Source: a bacterium
GTDB taxonomy: Bacteria; Bacillota_I; Bacilli_A; RF39; UBA660
Direction of reading: 5' to 3'
NCBI GenBank assembly: GCA_014846175.1
Contig: RKAV01000060.1
Location: 1-26,537, forward strand
DNA length: 26,537 bases
Below the pieces are notes generated by a model that was given only the letters and a program-made list of their open reading frames with translations, did not search any database and was not told where the DNA came from. This document shows positions 23,166 to 26,537 of the stretch, one piece after another; the first letter of the stretch is position 1, and every line of letters begins with the position of its first letter. The position numbers and the translations under genes were made by a program.

Positions 23166-23195
23166 TTGAAAAAGCAAAAGCCTTTTTAGTATAAT
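23166..23195 (+). promoter_or_regulatory. Candidate sigma-A-like promoter upstream of sspI
   Basis: TTGAAA (23166-23171), 18-base spacer, consensus TATAAT (23190-23195). No CATNNTA forespore-type -10 was found between lemA and sspI. Known sspI genes are read by forespore sigma factors, so the true promoter may be missed or different. Confidence 0.45.
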
Positions 23196-23236
23196 ATTCA
23201 ATTTTTTGGTAAAAATATGTCTAGGAGATGATAAAA

Positions 23237-23452
23237 ATGAATTTAAGTATAAGAAATTATATTATTAGCAATTTTAAAAATGATGATTTAGATGAGTTAG
23301 AAAAAGCAATTGATGAATCGATTGCAGAAAATGATGAAGAAACATTACCTGGTATGGGAGTATTTTTAGAACTTATCTGGAAAGGTGCTGATGATAAGTT
23401 GAAACAAGAAATGTTGTCCATTATTAAAGAAAAAATTAATAGTTCTAATTAG
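23237..23452 (+). CDS. sspI: Small acid-soluble spore protein SspI
   Basis: The start was put at ATG 23237, since AGGAG lies 9 bases upstream; the ATG at 23228 directly abuts that AGGAG. The resulting 71-aa protein has the length of Bacillus SspI, and the family pattern is clear. NLSIRNYIISNFKN is followed by a short acidic helix (DELEKAIDESIAEN), then TLPGMGVFLELIWKGAD and KQEMLSIIKEKI. SspI is a minor SASP made in the forespore; its role in the mature spore is not defined. The gene is monocistronic, between lemA (divergent) and an M3-like gene (convergent). Together with the germination operon it supports real spore formation by this organism. Confidence 0.9.
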   Translation: MNLSIRNYIISNFKNDDLDELEKAIDESIAENDEETLPGMGVFLELIWKGADDKLKQEMLSIIKEKINSSN

Positions 23453-23493
23453 TAAAAAAATATAGGTGCAGAAAACATCTATATTTATTTTTT
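23453..23493. terminator. Bidirectional terminator after sspI
   Basis: AAATATAGGTG (23458-23468) and CATCTATATTT (23476-23486) form an 11-bp stem with one G-U pair and a 7-base loop, flanked by A and T tracts. It serves both sspI and the convergent gene ending at 23485. Confidence 0.85.
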
Positions 23494-24762
23494 GATAAGT
23501 TTCTTCTCAGTGTTAAAGTAGTTCATAATATCGATAGCATTATATGAATCTAAGTTTTCCGTAATATCTATCATCTTTTCATTTGTATCAGCTCTATTAG
23601 ATGCTAATACTTGATTAGTGAGCATAGTACCAACTAAGTACTTATAAGTAGTTATCATCAATCCACCTTCTGATAAGAGTTTAAAAGTTCTATTATCACA
23701 AGTTGCGTCAGCTTGTTCTTCAGTAAGTCCTTCTTCAATCATATCTTCTCTAACTATTTGACCATTATTTTTATATTTGTTAACTTCTGAAAGTAATGAA
23801 AAATAAGTATCATAAAAATATTTACACGCTCTATTCTGATTATCTATTGTATCTGTAACAATCTCATCACTATATCCTTTATAAACCAAAAATTGGGCTG
23901 CTATATTTTCATAATATGTGGTAGGAAAATCATAAAGAGAAATTCGTTCATTACCGTTCTTGCTAGTAATAAAATGTATAAATTTACTTGTTAGGAAGAT
24001 AAAATCTCTAGTAGTATCACTGACTTTTGTAAATTTAAATTCATTTTCAGCATTAAAGTAGATAAGTTTTTCTTCTCGAAGCCATGAATAATCTTGTTTC
24101 CAACTATCTGGAGCATTAATATGATTTAAAAACTCCTTAAATAATTCGTCTATTTTTTCAGGTGCTAATTCTTCCAATCTTTCAAGGTTTGAGTTTGGTT
24201 GTTCAAGAGCTGGTATTTTTTCTTTCATGTTATCTAAGAACCAATCCAAATTATCATAGAAAAATGAATCGCCTTCTTTTAAACTATAACTACTTGTATT
24301 TAATAAATAATTAAAAGCATCATATCTAACATTATCTCTTATCCAATAAAATAATTTAATACCATTTTCTCTTTTATCCAATAAATCAACTATCTTATCC
24401 ACATCATAATTACAATACTTAATAGCCAATAAAAAGTATGTAAAATCAGGTGATATTTTTTTCTTAAATTTTAATAATGGTTTAGAATCATCTTTAACAG
24501 TATCTCTCAATGAAATTATATAAGTTTTTAAGAGAAAATTTTTATAATTGATGATATTATCAAATTCAAAAGTTTTTAACTTATTTAGTACCATTTTATT
24601 AGCTAAAGAGTAAAAATCTTTAACATCAACTTTTATTGTTTTTTCTTCTGCTACCGAATCAGTTAGAAAGCTATTATTTTCTAGAAACTTTAAAGCTTTT
24701 TTAGCATCATTTTCTTGACCACTTTCATAAGTAATAGTTATTCTATTCTTTGTTATTTGCAT
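23485..24762 (-). CDS. M3 peptidase-like protein without catalytic motif, paralogue 1
   Basis: This is a 425-aa cytosolic protein with GGAGGAG before the ATG. The C-terminal part resembles M3 peptidases such as the intact PepF of this window. YKYLVGTMLTNQVLAS and NEKMIDITENLDSYNAIDIM line up with YSYKYATGLLIAS and NEKYMEFLEAGSSLYSLDLL of PepF. At the place of the zinc motif it has FLTSKFIHFITSK (about 256-268), with no HExxH, followed by DFPTTYYENIAAQFL in place of the P-S-x3-E third-ligand block. It is therefore probably inactive as a peptidase. The N-terminal MQITKNRITITYE begins a helical domain shared with its paralogue. The M3 relationship is inferred by eye. Confidence 0.6.
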   Translation of the reverse strand: MQITKNRITITYESGQENDAKKALKFLENNSFLTDSVAEEKTIKVDVKDFYSLANKMVLNKLKTFEFDNIINYKNFLLKTYIISLRDTVKDDSKPLLKFKKKISPDFTYFLLAIKYCNYDVDKIVDLLDKRENGIKLFYWIRDNVRYDAFNYLLNTSSYSLKEGDSFFYDNLDWFLDNMKEKIPALEQPNSNLERLEELAPEKIDELFKEFLNHINAPDSWKQDYSWLREEKLIYFNAENEFKFTKVSDTTRDFIFLTSKFIHFITSKNGNERISLYDFPTTYYENIAAQFLVYKGYSDEIVTDTIDNQNRACKYFYDTYFSLLSEVNKYKNNGQIVREDMIEEGLTEEQADATCDNRTFKLLSEGGLMITTYKYLVGTMLTNQVLASNRADTNEKMIDITENLDSYNAIDIMNYFNTEKKLIKK

Positions 24763-24786
24763 AATACTCCTCCATCTATGGAAAAT

Positions 24787-24815
24787 ATATTACATCATTA
24801 ATTTTATTTTGACAA
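24787..24815 (-). promoter_or_regulatory. Sigma-A promoter of M3-like paralogue 1
   Basis: Minus-strand TTGTCA (24815-24810), 17-base spacer, TAATAT (24792-24787), the same two hexamers and spacing as at tRNA-Met. It begins a few bases after the stop of the upstream paralogue. Confidence 0.7.
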
Positions 24816-24818
24816 CCA

Positions 24819-26132
24819 CTATTTTTTAATAAGTCTCTTCTCAGTATTAAAGTAGTTCATAATATCTTTAGAATTATATGAATCTAGATTTTCTGTAATA
24901 TCAATCATCTTCTCTTTTTTATCAATTCTTTCTGATGCTAAGACTTGATTAGCAAGGATTGTTCCCATTAAATAACTATATTTTGATAAATTATCTTGAC
25001 TAGTAGAGAAAAGTTCTTCTATCTTACTATCACATACTTCTTTAGCCATATCTTTACTATTAAATGGTCCTTTATTTTTATACTTATTAATATCTAAAAG
25101 CAAAGGAATATATTTATTATAAACAAACAAATTACCATTATTTCTTCTAATTATTATATCTTTAATAATATCTTCGCTATACCCATTAGCAACTAAAAAC
25201 TCAGCAGCAATATCTTCATAGTAGATAGAAGGAAATTCTTTAAGGTGTTTTGATGGTTCATTTTTTCTAAGTGTAATATAATTAATAAATTCGTGAACAA
25301 AAGTAAGAAACATTTTAGTAGAACAATCTGATTCAACATAAATTATTCCTTTACTATATTTATCTTTTCTATAATAAACACCATTTTCTATTTCCTCATT
25401 ATATTTAAATACAATACGTTTTTCTTCTTTTAACATTTCGTAGTTTTTTCTCCACTCATCTGGAGCATTTATATAAGTCAAATAATTATTAAATAAACTA
25501 TTAAATTCTTCCCCTGATAACTTTTCTAATTTAAGATTTTCTCTACTTTCTCCATAATAAGAATTTATCTTTTGATAGTTTTTACTTTCTTCTTGCATAT
25601 TATCTAAGAAATATTCAAGGTTATCATAAAACTCAAAATCTGATTTTTCTAAATAATTTGCACCAAAGTCTAATAGATAATTATAAGTATCATACCTAGA
25701 AGTTTCTTTCAACCAAGCAAATAGTTTAGTTCTATTTTTCTTATTATCTAAATGGTTAATTATTTTCTTAACATCAAGTTTATAATACCTACTAGCAAGT
25801 AAAAAATTAATTGTATCAACAGAATAAGGATTATCCAACTCAAATAATGGTTTAATATCAGCAGAAAAACCATTTGATAATAAAGATAGATGTAATATTT
25901 TTAAAAAATCCTCATCATTAATCATCTTATCAATTTGAGAATATTTAATCATATCATTTATCATAACATCAACTAAATTATAAAAGTCTTCAACATCTAT
26001 ATGAACATTTGTTTTCAAATTAAAATTCTTAGTTAAGAAAGTATTACGTTTTAAAAAGTCTAAACACCTTTTAACTTCTTTAATTTGATTTTCTTCATAT
26101 ATTATAGTTATTCCATTTTTAGTTACTTGCAT
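24819..26132 (-). CDS. M3 peptidase-like protein with degenerate HE motif, paralogue 2
   Basis: The start was moved to ATG 26132 (MQVTKNGITIIYEE): GGGAG is correctly spaced and the residues match the start of the paralogue. The 437-aa protein shares the whole length with paralogue 1, most strongly at the end (KMIDITENLDSYN, DIMNYFNTEK). Here the zinc-site region reads FLTFVHEFINYI: H280 and E281 remain, but the second His of HExxH is Asn284. EFPSIYYEDIAAEFL then matches the P-S-x3-E-x2-A block that carries the third ligand in M3 enzymes. Zinc binding would be incomplete, so a non-catalytic peptide-binding or regulatory role is inferred. No signal peptide or membrane segment. Confidence 0.6.
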   Translation of the reverse strand: MQVTKNGITIIYEENQIKEVKRCLDFLKRNTFLTKNFNLKTNVHIDVEDFYNLVDVMINDMIKYSQIDKMINDEDFLKILHLSLLSNGFSADIKPLFELDNPYSVDTINFLLASRYYKLDVKKIINHLDNKKNRTKLFAWLKETSRYDTYNYLLDFGANYLEKSDFEFYDNLEYFLDNMQEESKNYQKINSYYGESRENLKLEKLSGEEFNSLFNNYLTYINAPDEWRKNYEMLKEEKRIVFKYNEEIENGVYYRKDKYSKGIIYVESDCSTKMFLTFVHEFINYITLRKNEPSKHLKEFPSIYYEDIAAEFLVANGYSEDIIKDIIIRRNNGNLFVYNKYIPLLLDINKYKNKGPFNSKDMAKEVCDSKIEELFSTSQDNLSKYSYLMGTILANQVLASERIDKKEKMIDITENLDSYNSKDIMNYFNTEKRLIKK

Positions 26133-26159
26133 ACCAGTCACTCCCATTTACGAGCTATT

Positions 26160-26189
26160 ATTATACAGCATTATCAGTCATTTAGGCAA
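26160..26189 (-). promoter_or_regulatory. Sigma-A promoter of M3-like paralogue 2
   Basis: Minus-strand TTGCCT (26189-26184), 18-base spacer, consensus TATAAT (26165-26160). The upstream relic's terminator ends only a few bases before it. Confidence 0.65.
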
Positions 26190-26193
26190 TATA

Positions 26194-26237
26194 AAAAGAT
26201 AGATTAATTAATTCACTAAAATCTTAACCTATCTTTT
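26194..26237 (-). terminator. Terminator downstream of the surface-protein relic
   Basis: Minus-strand AAAAGATAGGTTAA (26237-26224) and TTAATCTATCTTTT (26207-26194) form a 14-bp stem with one mismatch and a 16-base loop, followed by a T-rich tail. Confidence 0.65.
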
Positions 26238-26248
26238 CTTTTTAATTA

Positions 26249-26401
26249 CTAGGTAGTAGAAACAACATAGGGATTTAAAGCAGTTCCATCTCCCTTAGTT
26301 ACTTGTGTATCTGCCTTTAGGTTGATAACTGGACGGACCCCAAAGGAATTCGTGACGTAATATCCTCGATACAAGTTGCCTGAAGAATTCACGTATAAAT
26401 G
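26249..26401 (-). pseudogene. C-terminal remnant of a DUF6273-like surface protein
   Basis: The minus strand reads 50 residues without a start codon: YVNSSGNLYRGYYVTNSFG, then VRPVINLKADTQVTKGDG and TALNPYVVSTT before TAG. The G-V-R-P-V-I-N-L-K ... G-D-G-T-x2-N-P-Y-V pattern is the C-terminal end of a domain found in large prepilin-like or cell-surface proteins of gut Bacillota. A TAA sits just upstream (26404-26402) and nothing similar is seen in the remaining 130 bases, so the rest of the gene is deleted. It still has its terminator. The domain name is from memory; the truncation is directly visible. Confidence 0.65.
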
Positions 26402-26428
26402 TTAATATAGAAAGTAATAATATACTCT

Positions 26429-26456
26429 ATATAATTTATTTCAAACTAAATTATAT
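26429..26456. repeat. Perfect 10-bp AT inverted repeat
   Basis: ATATAATTTA (26429-26438) and TAAATTATAT (26447-26456) around 8 bases. It lies just upstream of the surface-protein remnant, in a stretch (26402-26537) where I see no gene. Confidence 0.5.
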
Positions 26457-26488
26457 ATGTCTTTTTGACTATCTTTTTATATCTTCTT

Positions 26489-26530
26489 AAATGTCCGTAA
26501 AGCCTTATTTTATCGGCTCTACGGGCATTT
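26489..26530 (+). repeat. Long GC-richer hairpin at the right edge, possible terminator
   Basis: Arms 26489-26504 and 26515-26530 pair over 16 positions with one G-U pair and one A-C mismatch, around a 10-base loop. A T-rich stretch follows on the plus strand. No plus-strand gene ends here, so it may serve RNA from upstream readthrough, or be a dispersed repeat or the foot of an element beyond the window. Confidence 0.5.
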
Positions 26531-26537
26531 TGCTTTT

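Noticed and set aside
23171..23186. AAAAAG/CTTTTT hairpin before sspI as a terminator
   Set aside because: It lies in the divergent promoter region between lemA and sspI, where no upstream transcript needs to end.
1..26537. CRISPR array or tandem repeats
   Set aside because: No regularly spaced repeats were seen on reading the window; only single hairpins and the M3-like gene duplication.

Overview
The window is strongly AT-rich and looks like a low-GC Gram-positive (Bacillota), probably a spore-forming, gut-type member of Bacilli or a neighbouring class. Reasons: strong GGAGG/GGTGAT-type ribosome binding sites, sigma-A promoters of Bacillus type, a GerA-type spore germination operon, and a 71-residue small acid-soluble spore protein of the SspI family. 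TGA is used as a stop (for example the response regulator gene at 16492 and the gene ending at 2174), so this is not a TGA=Trp mollicute. Assignment below phylum is inference.

Left part (1-3770): the first 46 bases encode the N-terminus of a serine recombinase running off the left edge, followed by a 77-aa ORF, tRNA-Thr(GGT), a 148-aa ORF, and a leftward four-gene cluster. That cluster holds a BtaA/DUF3419-like SAM-dependent transferase, a DnaQ-like protein without catalytic residues, MTA/SAH nucleosidase (mtnN) and a 106-aa unknown. tRNA-Arg(CCG) lies upstream of it. The transferase and nucleosidase plausibly act together, because aminocarboxypropyl transfer from SAM releases the MTA that MtnN destroys.

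Core part (3770-11100): glmS and rnr (RNase R) run rightward. Between them is an apparent attenuation leader: a promoter, an 18-codon ORF with a very strong Shine-Dalgarno, and an intrinsic terminator whose 5' arm contains the end of that ORF. A metallophosphoesterase gene and pepF (M3 oligoendopeptidase) run leftward, head to tail.

Degraded island (11200-13470): a dead IS605-type tnpB with nonsense mutations and a deletion of the RuvC-I aspartate, its still structured right end (candidate omegaRNA), a 208-aa unknown, and a Fic-protein relic. It ends next to tRNA-Met(CAT).

Right-centre (13600-20640): a coiled-coil protein, a short-chain dehydrogenase, an OmpR-type two-component system with a small-ORF leader, then the germination receptor operon gerA-gerC-gerB running rightward. 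In that operon GerC has lost its lipobox cysteine and GerB is short.

Right part (20640-26537): lemA and a DUF2207 membrane protein separated by an intrinsic terminator, sspI, and two tandem paralogues. The paralogues look like catalytically dead relatives of M3 peptidases, and each has its own promoter. The window closes with the C-terminal remnant of a surface-type (DUF6273-like) protein and two inverted repeats.

All three tRNA genes are single genes on the minus strand with their own good promoters; two of them also have recognisable intrinsic terminators.
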